Source: JBGAHD01 sp044226395
GTDB lineage: Bacteria > Pseudomonadota > Gammaproteobacteria > Xanthomonadales > Ahniellaceae
NCBI GenBank assembly: GCA_044226395.1
Contig: JBGAHD010000003.1
Coordinates: 558,001 to 622,000 of the forward strand
Length of the DNA stretch: 64,000 bases
Direction of reading: 5' to 3'
The notes beneath the pieces are model-generated. The model had not been told where the DNA came from, ran no database searches, and saw nothing but the letters and a program-made list of their open reading frames with translations. This document shows, piece by piece, positions 16,376 to 24,947 of the stretch (position 1 is the first letter of the stretch; each line of letters opens with the position of its first letter). Position numbers and translations under genes: made by a program.

Positions 16376-17359
16376 TCATCGGCAGCATCTGTCCAATATC
16401 TCCCCCGACAGCACCGTGACGCGTCGATTTTCGTCATCGCTCAAGAAACTGGTGTACCTCTGAAGCACTGACTGCCCAGCACGATCGTGTGGCGAGAGCA
16501 AGACATAGGCCTTCTGATAGGCCGCCGCGCGCACGAGGTCGCGCTGGGTCATGATGCCGAAGTAGTAGCGATTGGCCGCGCTCAGTAGCGCCGACTGACT
16601 GCCACGATCGATGGCTTGATGCAGGTAACGCATCGTCCTCTCGCGCAGTTCGATCACGGCTTGCGGGTCGCGCAACATGTCGGTCTTGCTCATGCTCTTG
16701 GTGACGACAGTGCCGTAGATGAGCATGGCGTCAATTTGACCGGCATCGGCAGCCCTTCGAAGCCACTCGATGCGCGAAGCCAAGGCCACGTTGTCGATCT
16801 TCGCGCACAGATCGAGTGTCTTGCTCAGTTGTTGTCGCTGGCTGGCGTGCAGCGCCTTGTGGAAATCGTCATCCGTTGGCGCACTCTCTTCCGGCGAATC
16901 ATTGAAGGCGTCGAAACAGTCGTCCAAGGCCATGGCGATGACATAGGCCGCGACCGGGTCGCCGGCCTGCGCGCGAGGCATGAGGTCCGCGACGATTCGG
17001 TCGCGAGGGATATCCGGGAAGCCCGCGAGTAGTGGCGTGTCGTCGATCACTCGGCGCGCGGTTGCCGCAGGGGTCGGCGTGTTCTGGGGTTGGTCGACGG
17101 GACGACTCGTCGATGGCCCGACGCTTCCATCGCTGACGGGACGGTCTGACGATGACGGAAATGCTTGCGTGTCGATATCGGTCGATCGAGTGTTTGCTTG
17201 CGCGGAAAGCTCGTCCGCACTGGAAGCGAAAAGCAGATACGCGAACAGAGTCACGACAGCGATGAGGCAGCTTGCGAGGAACGTCGAAACCTTAGAGAGT
17301 CCTGCATGTCGCTTCTCTTCAGCTCGCGGTGAGTGGGGCGAAATCCCGCCGATATTCAT
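16376..17359 (-). CDS. Single-pass membrane protein with helical repeat domain, CCR tail (paralogue 1)
   Basis: A 327-residue protein: a cytoplasmic N-terminus with HSPRAEEKRHAGLSK, one membrane helix (about 26-46), and a Ser/Thr/Pro-rich linker to about residue 105. A helical domain follows containing IEWLRRAADAGQIDAMLIYG, resembling a Sel1-like repeat. It ends in DRCCR. GGAGGACACCC precedes the ATG. The protein at 21138-22130 has the same architecture and shares WLRRAADAGQIDAML, MLRDPQAVI and the CCR end, so the two are paralogues about 4 kb apart. Sel1-type repeats mediate protein contacts; no enzymatic motif is seen. Confidence 0.7.
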   Translation of the reverse strand: MNIGGISPHSPRAEEKRHAGLSKVSTFLASCLIAVVTLFAYLLFASSADELSAQANTRSTDIDTQAFPSSSDRPVSDGSVGPSTSRPVDQPQNTPTPAATARRVIDDTPLLAGFPDIPRDRIVADLMPRAQAGDPVAAYVIAMALDDCFDAFNDSPEESAPTDDDFHKALHASQRQQLSKTLDLCAKIDNVALASRIEWLRRAADAGQIDAMLIYGTVVTKSMSKTDMLRDPQAVIELRERTMRYLHQAIDRGSQSALLSAANRYYFGIMTQRDLVRAAAYQKAYVLLSPHDRAGQSVLQRYTSFLSDDENRRVTVLSGEILDRCCR

Positions 17360-17771
17360 GGGTGTCCTCCAAGCGTGCCGCGGCAGACGCGAACGAACAG
17401 CCGCTCAGTCAACATCGTTCCTGTATCCGTGCGAATCGTGGATTCTTGCTCGAAGCGTTGCTCGCTAAGCGGTGCATCTCGAGAGATGGCATGCGCGCTT
17501 CGACGAGGGCGATCAACCCATGGGCGATCGCGAACCGGAGGGGAAAGACCCGACGACGTGGGGGCGCAATCGTCGGTGTTGCGTGCGCTGTTCGTCGTGG
17601 CGGAAGACGTTGCCATGATCATCGACGTCCCTGACATGCTCTGGCATGGCCGCGAGCGTAAGCACGCGAGTAACGTCGATTCAAGGGGGTTCGCTTACGA
17701 AGTCAACATCCGCACAATAGGTGTACCGATGTTGCTCGCTGGTGGCGCTGGCGCGCTCTCAAGCGCGGATT
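17360..17771. other. 412-base gap without a convincing gene
   Basis: The interval lies between the CCR-tailed protein gene and the small membrane protein gene, both on the minus strand. Frames on both strands are open, but their composition is that of translated noncoding DNA and none has a ribosome binding site. The promoter of the 16376-17359 gene should lie near its right-hand start. I see no repeat, terminator or RNA in it. Confidence 0.4.
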
Positions 17772-17981
17772 TCAAGCGCTTGAGGCGAAGTTGCTCAGGG
17801 TTGACGCCTTGCGCGCAACCATCAGAAAGACAATGACGCCAATCCATGACGTGAGGATCGTGACCACGGTGAATCGAAGCTTCAGACGCGTGGTGCCGCG
17901 CTTGCTCGACCACAAGACCGCGAGCGGCAGTGCGATGTAGAGCAGCACTGCCCAGAAGATCATCGAGGCATTCAAGTTCAT
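17772..17981 (-). CDS. Small membrane protein of 69 residues
   Basis: A short protein with two hydrophobic helices (about residues 6-25 and 38-56) separated by a basic loop, WSSKRGTTRLKLR, and a short basic tail. AAGGA lies about 7 bases before the ATG at 17981. It starts 75 bases after the arsC stop on the same strand and could be at the end of the ars transcript, though arsenic operons do not normally include such a protein. I do not recognise a family. Confidence 0.5.
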   Translation of the reverse strand: MNLNASMIFWAVLLYIALPLAVLWSSKRGTTRLKLRFTVVTILTSWIGVIVFLMVARKASTLSNFASSA

Positions 17982-18055
17982 CTCGCGGTCCTTGCGCTGG
18001 AGCTTCGTATTTGAAGGCAAATGGTCGCTGGCTTCAAGCACGAATCGCGATGAGA

Positions 18056-18556
18056 TCAATCGCGATCGATTTCGCCGATCTCGCTCACGCGAGCGATCAA
18101 CGCGTCGCGATCGAGCGATTGCCACGGCAGCGCGAGGAATCGCTCGATCCGCCGCTTCATGCGCTCGAAGGCCAGCGCGAACGCGTCGAGGCGCTGCGCT
18201 TCGGTGCCTGTCGCGGCGGCCGGGTCGTCGATGCCCCAATGCGCGCGGATCGGATGGCCGGGCCAGATGGGGCAAGTTTCACCGGCGGCGTTGTCGCAGA
18301 CGGTGACGATGATGTCCATGCTGGGCGCGTCGGCGGGTTCGAACTCGTCCCAGCTCTTCGAGCGTAGGCCATCGAGGGGAAAGCCGTGTGCTTGCAAGGT
18401 GCGAAGCGCCAGCGGATGCACTTCGCCCTTGGGTTGCGATCCGGCGGAATAGGCTTTGAAGCGTCCGATGCCGAGACGATTCAACAGGCTTTCGGCGAGG
18501 ATGCTGCGCGCCGAGTTGCCGGTGCACAGAAACAGAACGGTGACGGGCGTGTTCAT
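18056..18556 (-). CDS. arsC: Arsenate reductase, LMW phosphatase type
   Basis: A 166-residue low-molecular-weight-phosphatase-fold arsenate reductase that converts arsenate to arsenite. The P-loop FLCTGNSARSI near residues 9-19 has the nucleophilic Cys and the CX5R pattern. Two further cysteines occur in VTVCDNAAGETCPIWPG (about residues 83-99), the arrangement of the thioredoxin/glutaredoxin-linked family. GGAG precedes the ATG. It follows the aquaporin gene after 14 bases and is the third gene of the ars operon. Confidence 0.93.
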   Translation of the reverse strand: MNTPVTVLFLCTGNSARSILAESLLNRLGIGRFKAYSAGSQPKGEVHPLALRTLQAHGFPLDGLRSKSWDEFEPADAPSMDIIVTVCDNAAGETCPIWPGHPIRAHWGIDDPAAATGTEAQRLDAFALAFERMKRRIERFLALPWQSLDRDALIARVSEIGEIDRD

Positions 18557-18570
18557 CAGGACTCCGTGAA

Positions 18571-19245
18571 TCAGGACTGCGACGTGTGGTGACGCTGGCC
18601 GAGCGCGGCGATCATCGCGGCGACCACGGCGGCGCCGACGAGTTGCGCGAGGATGAAGCCCGCGACATCGTCGGGACGAATGCCGGCGAAGGTCGCGGTA
18701 GCAGAGCGCGCGATGGTCACCGCGGGATTGGCGAAGGACGTCGACGCGGTGAACCAGTACGCCGCGACGATGTAAGCGGCGACCAGCGCCGGCGTGGCGC
18801 GCGCATGTTCGCGCGAAGCGAGCACGATGGTCGCGAGAAGACCCGCGCTGGCCACGGCTTCGCTGATCCACTGGCCCGCGCCGGTGCGCACCTTGATGCC
18901 AGTCTCGAGGATCGGCAGGCCGAACATCGCGTGCGCGAGCCACACGCCGACAAGGGCGCCGACAATCTGCGCGCCGACGTAGCCGAAGAAGGTCGGCGCG
19001 CGACACACGCCATGCCACCACATCAAGCCCGAGACCAGCGGATTGAAGTGCGCTCCGGAAATCGGCCCGAGCACGGTGATCAGCACGTACAGCCCTGCGC
19101 CGGTCGCCAAGGCATTCGCGAGCAGCGCGATACCATCATTGCCCTGCGCCAAGCGCTCGCCCATGATGCCTGAGCCCACGACGACCGCGAGCAAGGTGGC
19201 GGTGCCGAGACTTTCGGCGAGCATGCTCGCGGTGTTGAGTTTCAT
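18571..19245 (-). CDS. MIP-family aquaporin of the ars operon (AqpS-like)
   Basis: A 224-residue channel protein with six membrane helices and two half-helices. The first loop is SGAHFNPLVS (NPL in place of NPA), and the second is SFANPAVTIARS (normal NPA with the following Arg). It lies between arsR and arsC, the position occupied by AqpS in Sinorhizobium meliloti, where a channel replaces an arsenite pump and lets arsenite made by ArsC leave the cell down its gradient. The start has no strong ribosome binding site. The role in arsenic efflux is inferred from position and family. Confidence 0.85.
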   Translation of the reverse strand: MKLNTASMLAESLGTATLLAVVVGSGIMGERLAQGNDGIALLANALATGAGLYVLITVLGPISGAHFNPLVSGLMWWHGVCRAPTFFGYVGAQIVGALVGVWLAHAMFGLPILETGIKVRTGAGQWISEAVASAGLLATIVLASREHARATPALVAAYIVAAYWFTASTSFANPAVTIARSATATFAGIRPDDVAGFILAQLVGAAVVAAMIAALGQRHHTSQS

Positions 19246-19293
19246 GTCGGTGAGGTTCTCAAGGTCGGGATTTGGTTCGGGCGATCAGGCGAG

Positions 19294-19638
19294 TCATGCG
19301 CACGACTTTCGCGCGCGCGTGGAGCCAACGCGCCCCGGCGCGCATTGCGAGGGATCGCCACCGCAACAGTTCTTGGTCAAGAAGCCGATGAGATCATTCA
19401 TCGTGTCGAAGTTCGCGGCATACCAAATGAAGCGGCCGTCCTGACGCGCCGTGAGCAAGCGCGCTTGCGTCAGTTCCTTCAGATGAAACGACAAGGTCGC
19501 GGCCGGCAACTTGAGGCGTTCGCCGATCGCGCCGACCGGAGAGCCTTCGGGGCCTTTCTCGACGAGATGTCGAAACACGGCGAGGCGGCTTTCCTGAGCA
19601 AGCGCGGCCAAGGCGGCGAGGGCGACTGGGGTTTTCAT
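19294..19638 (-). CDS. arsR: ArsR-family arsenic-responsive repressor
   Basis: A 114-residue winged-helix repressor. The DNA-binding helix region is LKLPAATLSFHLKELTQARLL, followed by the wing TARQDGRFIWYAAN. A C-terminal cysteine cluster, NCCGGDPSQC near residues 90-99, plus a Cys next to the last residue, is the likely arsenite site. Its place after the DNA-binding domain differs from E. coli ArsR (CVC in the recognition helix) and resembles other ArsR types with C-terminal cysteines. It heads arsR-aquaporin-arsC, and a palindrome abuts its start codon, consistent with autoregulation. Confidence 0.92.
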   Translation of the reverse strand: MKTPVALAALAALAQESRLAVFRHLVEKGPEGSPVGAIGERLKLPAATLSFHLKELTQARLLTARQDGRFIWYAANFDTMNDLIGFLTKNCCGGDPSQCAPGRVGSTRARKSCA

Positions 19639-19658
19639 AGTTCCAAGAATATCGAACT
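19639..19658. promoter_or_regulatory. Candidate ArsR operator
   Basis: AGTTC (19639-19643) and GAACT (19654-19658) form an inverted repeat spaced by 10 bases around AAGAATAT-like AT-rich DNA, immediately upstream of the arsR ATG at 19638. Its size and position suit an ArsR dimer blocking the operon promoter. No strong ribosome binding site separates it from the start codon. Confidence 0.5.
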
Positions 19659-19699
19659 AATGTTGCAGCTCAAAGTGCGTCCGCCGCGGCTGGACCTCG

Positions 19700-20968
19700 C
19701 TATTCGAAACCGTTCTTGAAGACATCGCCGCAGAACTGATACCACGGCGTCTGCCCGGTGGCCGCGTCCCACGTGGCATTGGCCACGAAGTGAACGTTCG
19801 CCAGATTGTTCGGGCACAGTATCGAGCCGCCCGCGACCAGCGCGGAAGGACTAGGCGGCGCCGGCAACGGACCGGTCAGTTGATTCACGCCGATCTGGTA
19901 CTGCGTCAACGCGGTCAATCCCGTCAGCGCCGGAATACTACCCGTCAGGCGATTGTTCGCGACCTGGAACACGATCAGATTCGTCAGCCCCGAAAGCGAG
20001 GGCAGGCTGCCGGTGAGCTGGTTGTTGTTGAGGTTGATATAGGTGAGTTGCGTCAAGCCGCTAAGGCTCGGAATGCCGCCCGTGAGCGCATTGCCATCGA
20101 GCGACAAGGCGCGAAACGACGTCAATCCCGAGAGCGATGGAATGCCGCCGCTGAGCGCATTGCGATCGGCGCTGAAGTTCTCGAGATTGGGCGTGCTGGC
20201 GAAGCTGGGGATGGTGCCGGTCAACACGTTGTCGCTCAGGTTGACGCGAAGCAGGGCATTGAGGCCTGCCAGCGAAGGCAAGCTACCTGTCAGCGCGTTG
20301 TTACTGGCGCTGAAGTTCTCCAGAACGGTCAGTCCGGCGAGCGATGGCACCGCGCCCTGCAGCTGATTCTCGCTGGCATCGAAGAACTGCAGCGCGGTCG
20401 CCGCGCCGAGCGATGGAATCGAGCCCGTGAGTTGGTTGTAGCCGACGCTATAGGTATTGAGCTGAGGCACATTGGTCAACGCGGGGATCGACCCCGTGAG
20501 TTGATTGCGCGCGGCGGCGAAGAACTGCAATTGGCTCAGGCCCGAGATCGTCGGGAGACTGCCCGTGAGCTGATTGAGGCTGACCTCGAAGCTCGCGAGC
20601 TGATTGAGCGAAGCGATCGGGGGAATGCTGCCGCTGAGCGCATTGCCGTAGAAATCGACAATGCGCAATTGCGGCAGATTGGCCAAGGCCGGCAAGGGTC
20701 CCGTGAGTCCGTTCTGACTCAGCTGCAAACTCGTCACGTGCGTGCCACCGACATCGCATTGCACGCCGTAGGAACTGCAATTCGGCCCGGGCGCCGTCCA
20801 ACCCGTGCGATCGATCCAGGTCGTCGCGCCTTGCGTGCCGTTGTACAGATCGACGAGCACCTGACGCTCGGCCGCCGCGAGCTGCGCGTGGGCCATACTC
20901 GCGTTCAGCGCGAGATACATCACCAGTCCTAGGCCGATGAAGCAGTGAATGAACTTGGCGGCACGCAT
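19700..20968 (-). CDS. Secreted leucine-rich-repeat protein with GFE tail
   Basis: A 422-residue protein: a signal peptide ending ASMAHA, and a cap containing LVDLYNGTQGATTW and WTAPGPNCSSYGVQCD, like the N-cap of plant-type LRR proteins. About 13 repeats of 23-24 residues follow with the LTGSIPxL pattern. After the repeats comes a short linker and a C-terminus CGDVFKNGFE. AAGGGA is 7 bases before the ATG at 20968. LRR solenoids bind proteins or glycans; the ligand here is unknown. A tail of this type may be a sorting or anchoring signal (see findings). The gene is flanked by terminator-free gaps and is probably monocistronic. Confidence 0.85.
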   Translation of the reverse strand: MRAAKFIHCFIGLGLVMYLALNASMAHAQLAAAERQVLVDLYNGTQGATTWIDRTGWTAPGPNCSSYGVQCDVGGTHVTSLQLSQNGLTGPLPALANLPQLRIVDFYGNALSGSIPPIASLNQLASFEVSLNQLTGSLPTISGLSQLQFFAAARNQLTGSIPALTNVPQLNTYSVGYNQLTGSIPSLGAATALQFFDASENQLQGAVPSLAGLTVLENFSASNNALTGSLPSLAGLNALLRVNLSDNVLTGTIPSFASTPNLENFSADRNALSGGIPSLSGLTSFRALSLDGNALTGGIPSLSGLTQLTYINLNNNQLTGSLPSLSGLTNLIVFQVANNRLTGSIPALTGLTALTQYQIGVNQLTGPLPAPPSPSALVAGGSILCPNNLANVHFVANATWDAATGQTPWYQFCGDVFKNGFE

Positions 20969-21137
20969 GCGCGAATCCCTTCGCCGCGCGGACGCGCGGC
21001 ACGGGGTCAAGCTAGTGGCAAGGGCTCTTGGGAATCGCGATGCAGGTCACGGCCTCGTGATTCCGTCTAAGCGAGAGCGCCTGCCGCACGCTTGCCGCGA
21101 TCGAATGGCTTGGAGCGCGCGAGGATGCGTCGTGCGT

Positions 21138-22130
21138 CTATCGACAGCATTGACCGAGGATTTGCCGTGACATCTCGCCGGCGCGTCGCAACTCGTCGTC
21201 GCTCAAGTTCTCGGCGTACCGGTCGCCAGTGACTTTCGCGACGTCGTTGAAGGGTTCGAGGTGTATCAGCGCCAACTGATAGGCCAACGCTTTCACCCGA
21301 TCACGCGCGGTCATGATGCCCACGTCGTGACGATTCGCGGCCTCGCGCAGCGCGGCGTGGCTGCCACGCGCAACTGCCCGATCGAGGTAAGCCATGGTGC
21401 GAGCGCGCAGATCGATGACGGCTTGGGGATCGCGAAGCATGTCGCTGGGGCTCATGCTTTGCGCGGCGATGGTGCCGTACAGCAGCATCGCGTCGATCTG
21501 TCCCGCGTCGGCGGCGCGGCGGAGCCACGCGACGTGCGTGGCCAGCATGCGCGCGTCGATGCCTTCGCACAGGTCGAGTCGATGCGTCACCGTTTCTCGG
21601 CTCGTTGCGTCGAACTGGGCAAGATTCGGCGTGCCCGCGGGCAAGCCCGATTCCGGCGAGAGATTGTAGGCCTCGACGCAATCGATCAGCGCCAGCGCCA
21701 GTTCGTAGGCTGCCTCCGCATCACCGGCCTCCGCGCGCGGTTTCAGAAGGGAGATTAACTCGACGCGCGGCACATCAGGCAGAACCCGATGGCTGGGCTC
21801 GGTGATGCTAAGCCACTTGGGCGCGTTGGCCGCGGGCGTGACGTGTCGCGCGCTCGATTCAATGGTTCTTGCCAACGACGCATTCGATGGGACGTCGTCC
21901 GCGATTTCGAGCTCGTGATCGATCGGTTGCACGATCCGATCCTCGCGCGTACTTTGAGCGTTGCGCGAATCGCCGTGGTGAAGATCAACTAGCAGCCACA
22001 GCAGCGCGCCGATCAAGCCCGTGGCGATCACGACGATCACGACTGCGAGCGATCGCAATCCTTCCGCGCGACTCGCTTCTTCGGCGCTCGAAGGCAACTC
22101 ACCATCGGCGGGAATGTGCGACCTTGCCAC
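21138..22130 (-). CDS. Single-pass membrane protein with helical repeat domain, CCR tail (paralogue 2)
   Basis: A 330-residue paralogue of the protein at 16376-17359. A short polar N-terminus, one membrane helix (about 29-49), a polar linker to about residue 110, then the shared helical domain with PRVELISLLKPRAEAGDAEA, HVAWLRRAADAGQIDAM and MLRDPQAVIDLRARTM. It ends in GQCCR. The start is GTG with GAGGAG 7 bases upstream. Sel1-like repeats are recognisable but the function is not known. The conserved C-terminal Cys-Cys-Arg in both copies suggests a functional feature such as a disulfide or lipid/metal site. Confidence 0.7.
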   Translation of the reverse strand: MARSHIPADGELPSSAEEASRAEGLRSLAVVIVVIATGLIGALLWLLVDLHHGDSRNAQSTREDRIVQPIDHELEIADDVPSNASLARTIESSARHVTPAANAPKWLSITEPSHRVLPDVPRVELISLLKPRAEAGDAEAAYELALALIDCVEAYNLSPESGLPAGTPNLAQFDATSRETVTHRLDLCEGIDARMLATHVAWLRRAADAGQIDAMLLYGTIAAQSMSPSDMLRDPQAVIDLRARTMAYLDRAVARGSHAALREAANRHDVGIMTARDRVKALAYQLALIHLEPFNDVAKVTGDRYAENLSDDELRRAGEMSRQILGQCCR

Positions 22131-22300
22131 GGCGATCTCCTCGAATCGCGACGAAGGCCATCGGGCTCGCTTCGTTTCGCGTTCTCTCGGGAGTTCAGGC
22201 TAGGTCGGGCGCGCGAGCGCCGACAAGGTTTCAAACGCCGATAGTCAACTTCGGCGCAAGGCAAATGGGTCGAACACTTAAGTGAAGCCGACTAAGCAAC

Positions 22301-22330
22301 GAGGCACGGAACGTCTCAGTCCCGTGCCTC
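22301..22330 (-). terminator. Candidate terminator of the OPT transporter gene
   Basis: GAGGCACGG (22301-22309) and CCGTGCCTC (22322-22330) form a 9-bp stem 12 bases after the stop of the minus-strand OPT gene. The bases that follow on that strand are only moderately T-rich. Confidence 0.55.
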
Positions 22331-22342
22331 GCGTTATCGCGA

Positions 22343-24271
22343 TCAGGCGCTCTTCGCCGCCGTGCGATACAACAGCCATCCGACAATGCCGAGCACGATC
22401 AAGCCCGCCATCTGGCCGAAATGCCATGCGGTCGGCAGGGCCAGCACGTCCGCGCGGCTCGAGACCACGATCGGCACGGCGATGGCGATGCCCATCAGCG
22501 CTTCACCAGTGATCAGGCCCGCCGAGAACAAGGTGCCCGGGCGATGAATGCGATCGCGTTCGGCTTCGTCGTGCGGCGCGATCTTGTGGCGACGTTCGAC
22601 CAAGTACGTGAGCACGCCGCCCAGGAAGATCGGCACCATCAGTTCCAGCGGCAGATAGATGCCGATGGCGGCGGCGAGCACGGGCACGCGGAAGGTCGAG
22701 TTGCGCGACTTCAGCCAACTGTCGAAGGCGATGATCAGCGCGCCGATGACGCCACCAGCGGCGATCATGTCCCACGGCAGATGGCCGCCGAACAGACCGC
22801 GCGCGACCGAAGCCATCAACATGGCTTGCGGCGCGTTGAGCGAGTTCGGATGTTCCGGCGTGGCCGGGCCGATGCCATAGGCCGTGGCCAGCAGGTTCAA
22901 CACCGGCGCCATCACCAGCGCGCACGAGAACGCGCCGATGGCGAGCATGAGCTGTTGCTTCCACGGCGTGGCGCCGACGATGTAACCGGCCTTGAGGTCT
23001 TGCAGATTGTCGCCACCGACCGCGGCCGCGCAGCACACGACCGCGCCGATCATGATCGCGGCCACGGCGCCGATCGGCGAATCGCGACCGAGCAGGAACA
23101 ACAGCACGACCGAGGCGAACAGAATCGTGGCGATGGTGATGCCCGACACCGGATTGTTCGACGAGCCCACCAGACCGGCCAGATACGCCGACACCGAGAC
23201 AAACAGAAATCCCGCGACGATCATGATGACGGTCATCGGCACGCTCACCATCCATTGACCGACGATGGCCTGATACAGCAGCAGCAGCGGCAGCACGAAG
23301 ATCACCAGCGCGATCAACATCCACTTCATCGGCAGATCGCGTTCGGTCTCGGCGACTTGATCGCCGCTGCCCTTGCGCGCGGCGGCGATGCCGCTCTTGA
23401 TGCCCGACAGCAGCGACTTGCGCAGCGAGAACAAGGTCCAGATGCCACCGACCAGCATCGCGCCCACGCCGAGGTAACGAATCTTCTCGGCGCGCAACAG
23501 ACCCGCCGCATCCGCCGCGCTCATGCCCACGAGTTTCGCGGCGAGCGCCGGATCCGTGTGCTGCAAAAAGGCGTGATAGAACGGAATGGCGATGTTGTAC
23601 GACAGGATCGAGCCCGACACGACCACGATGCCGATGTTCAAGCCGACGATATAGCCCACGCCCAGCAGCGCCGGCGACAGGCCCGTGCCCATGTAGCCGA
23701 GATACTTGCCGAAGAAGCTCGCGCCCGCGGCATTGTCGGGGATCATGCGCATGCCGCTTTCGGCCATCAGCTTGACCACCGCGCCGATCAGGCCCGACAG
23801 CGCCAGGATGCGAATGCCCGGGCCGGGATTTTCGCCCGCCTTGAGCACTTCCGCCGCGGCCTTGCCTTCGGGGAAGGGCAGGGGCTCTTCGACGATCATC
23901 GAGCGGCGCAGCGGCACCGAGAACAACACGCCCAGCAAACCACCCAGGCCCGCGATCGCCAGCACCCAGGAATAACGAAAGTCCTGCCAGTAGCCCAGGA
24001 TCACCAGCGCGGGAATGGTGAAGATCACGCCAGCCGCGATCGACGAACCCGCCGAGGCGCCCGTCTGCACGATGTTGTTCTCGAGGATGGTGCCACCGCC
24101 GAGCACGCGCAGCACCGCCATCGACACCACCGCGGCGGGAATCGCCGTGGCGATGGTCAGGCCCGCGAACAGACCGAGATAGGTATTGGCGGCGGCGAGC
24201 ACCATCGCCAGCACCACCGACAGGATGATGGCGCGGGCGGAAAGTTGTCGTTGCGGCACGGGGACGCTCAT
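22343..24271 (-). CDS. OPT-family oligopeptide transporter
   Basis: A 642-residue transporter with about 14-16 hydrophobic helices. Family marks are NTYLGLFAGLTIATAIPAAV near the N-terminus, EEPLPFPEGKAAAEVL near residue 115, GSSNNPVSGITIATI near 375, and the DNLQDLKAGYIVGATPWKQQ motif near residue 435. Bacterial members are thought to take up peptides or metal chelates using proton coupling; the substrate here is not evident. GGAG precedes the ATG at 24271; an in-frame upstream extension has no transporter sequence. The gene is divergent from the protease-rimK operon. Confidence 0.9.
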   Translation of the reverse strand: MSVPVPQRQLSARAIILSVVLAMVLAAANTYLGLFAGLTIATAIPAAVVSMAVLRVLGGGTILENNIVQTGASAGSSIAAGVIFTIPALVILGYWQDFRYSWVLAIAGLGGLLGVLFSVPLRRSMIVEEPLPFPEGKAAAEVLKAGENPGPGIRILALSGLIGAVVKLMAESGMRMIPDNAAGASFFGKYLGYMGTGLSPALLGVGYIVGLNIGIVVVSGSILSYNIAIPFYHAFLQHTDPALAAKLVGMSAADAAGLLRAEKIRYLGVGAMLVGGIWTLFSLRKSLLSGIKSGIAAARKGSGDQVAETERDLPMKWMLIALVIFVLPLLLLYQAIVGQWMVSVPMTVIMIVAGFLFVSVSAYLAGLVGSSNNPVSGITIATILFASVVLLFLLGRDSPIGAVAAIMIGAVVCCAAAVGGDNLQDLKAGYIVGATPWKQQLMLAIGAFSCALVMAPVLNLLATAYGIGPATPEHPNSLNAPQAMLMASVARGLFGGHLPWDMIAAGGVIGALIIAFDSWLKSRNSTFRVPVLAAAIGIYLPLELMVPIFLGGVLTYLVERRHKIAPHDEAERDRIHRPGTLFSAGLITGEALMGIAIAVPIVVSSRADVLALPTAWHFGQMAGLIVLGIVGWLLYRTAAKSA

Positions 24272-24437
24272 GCGGACTCCGAAAGACTTTGGAATGGAGG
24301 GTAATCGCCGGGCCGCGCCCGGGCGGCGCCAAGCATAACCGTTCGCGCGCCGAAGCCGCTGCCCGCGCCGCAGCATGAAGGCCGCGCCGCCCGCCGCGAT
24401 CACGTCCACGGGCCGAGGTCAACAGCGCTACACTTTC

Positions 24438-24947
24438 ATGCCGCATCGCCTGGATCGCGCCGTGGATCAACGCACCGACCAAGACGGCTCCTTGCTCATC
24501 GGCTGGCGCGAATGGCTGGCCCTGCCCGAGCTCGGGGTGATCTCGGTCAAGGCCAAGATCGATACCGGCGCGCGGTCGTCCTCGCTGCACGTCGAGCATC
24601 AAGAAGAGTTCATCCGCGACGGTCGTCGCTGGGTGCGCTTCGAGTTGCTGCCGACCTCGCGCCGACGCAAGCACCCGTTGATTTGCGAAGCGCCGGTGGT
24701 CGACGAGCGCGCGGTCACCGACTCGGGCGGCTCCACCGCGATGCGCTTGTTCATACGCACCCTGCTCGCCATGGGCGGGCAGACTTGGCCGATTGAAATC
24801 AATCTGACCAACCGCCGTTCCATGATGTTTCCGATGCTGCTCGGACGCACCGCGATGCGCGGGCGCGTGCGCGTCGATCCCAGTCTGTCGTTTGTCCTGG
24901 GGCGCGCGCGGCGTCGTCGAGTCGTGAAGAAGGATTTGCCCGGATGA
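24438..24947 (+). CDS. RimB-like retropepsin-type (ATP-dependent zinc) protease
   Basis: About 169 residues. The core LIGWREWLALPELGVISVKAK-IDTGARSSSLH contains the Asp-Thr-Gly of a retropepsin-like active site. The protein belongs to the family annotated as ATP-dependent zinc protease and in Pseudomonas as RimB. It overlaps rimK by 4 bases (ATGA). RimK adds glutamates to the C-terminus of ribosomal protein S6, and RimB-type proteins are proposed to act on the same target. The start is uncertain: ATG 24438 is taken, but an earlier ATG (24375) and a later GTG (24462) are possible and none has a clear ribosome binding site. Confidence 0.8.
   Translation: MPHRLDRAVDQRTDQDGSLLIGWREWLALPELGVISVKAKIDTGARSSSLHVEHQEEFIRDGRRWVRFELLPTSRRRKHPLICEAPVVDERAVTDSGGSTAMRLFIRTLLAMGGQTWPIEINLTNRRSMMFPMLLGRTAMRGRVRVDPSLSFVLGRARRRRVVKKDLPG

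Noticed and set aside
17333..17836. A 167-codon plus-strand frame in the gap near 17.6 kb
   Set aside because: It overlaps two better-supported minus-strand genes at its ends, lacks a ribosome binding site and has no coherent protein features.
15702..22342. A genomic island integrated at tRNA-Gly with the arsenic and LRR genes as cargo
   Set aside because: No integrase gene and no second copy of the tRNA 3' end were found; the region is accessory in content but there is no direct sign of integration.
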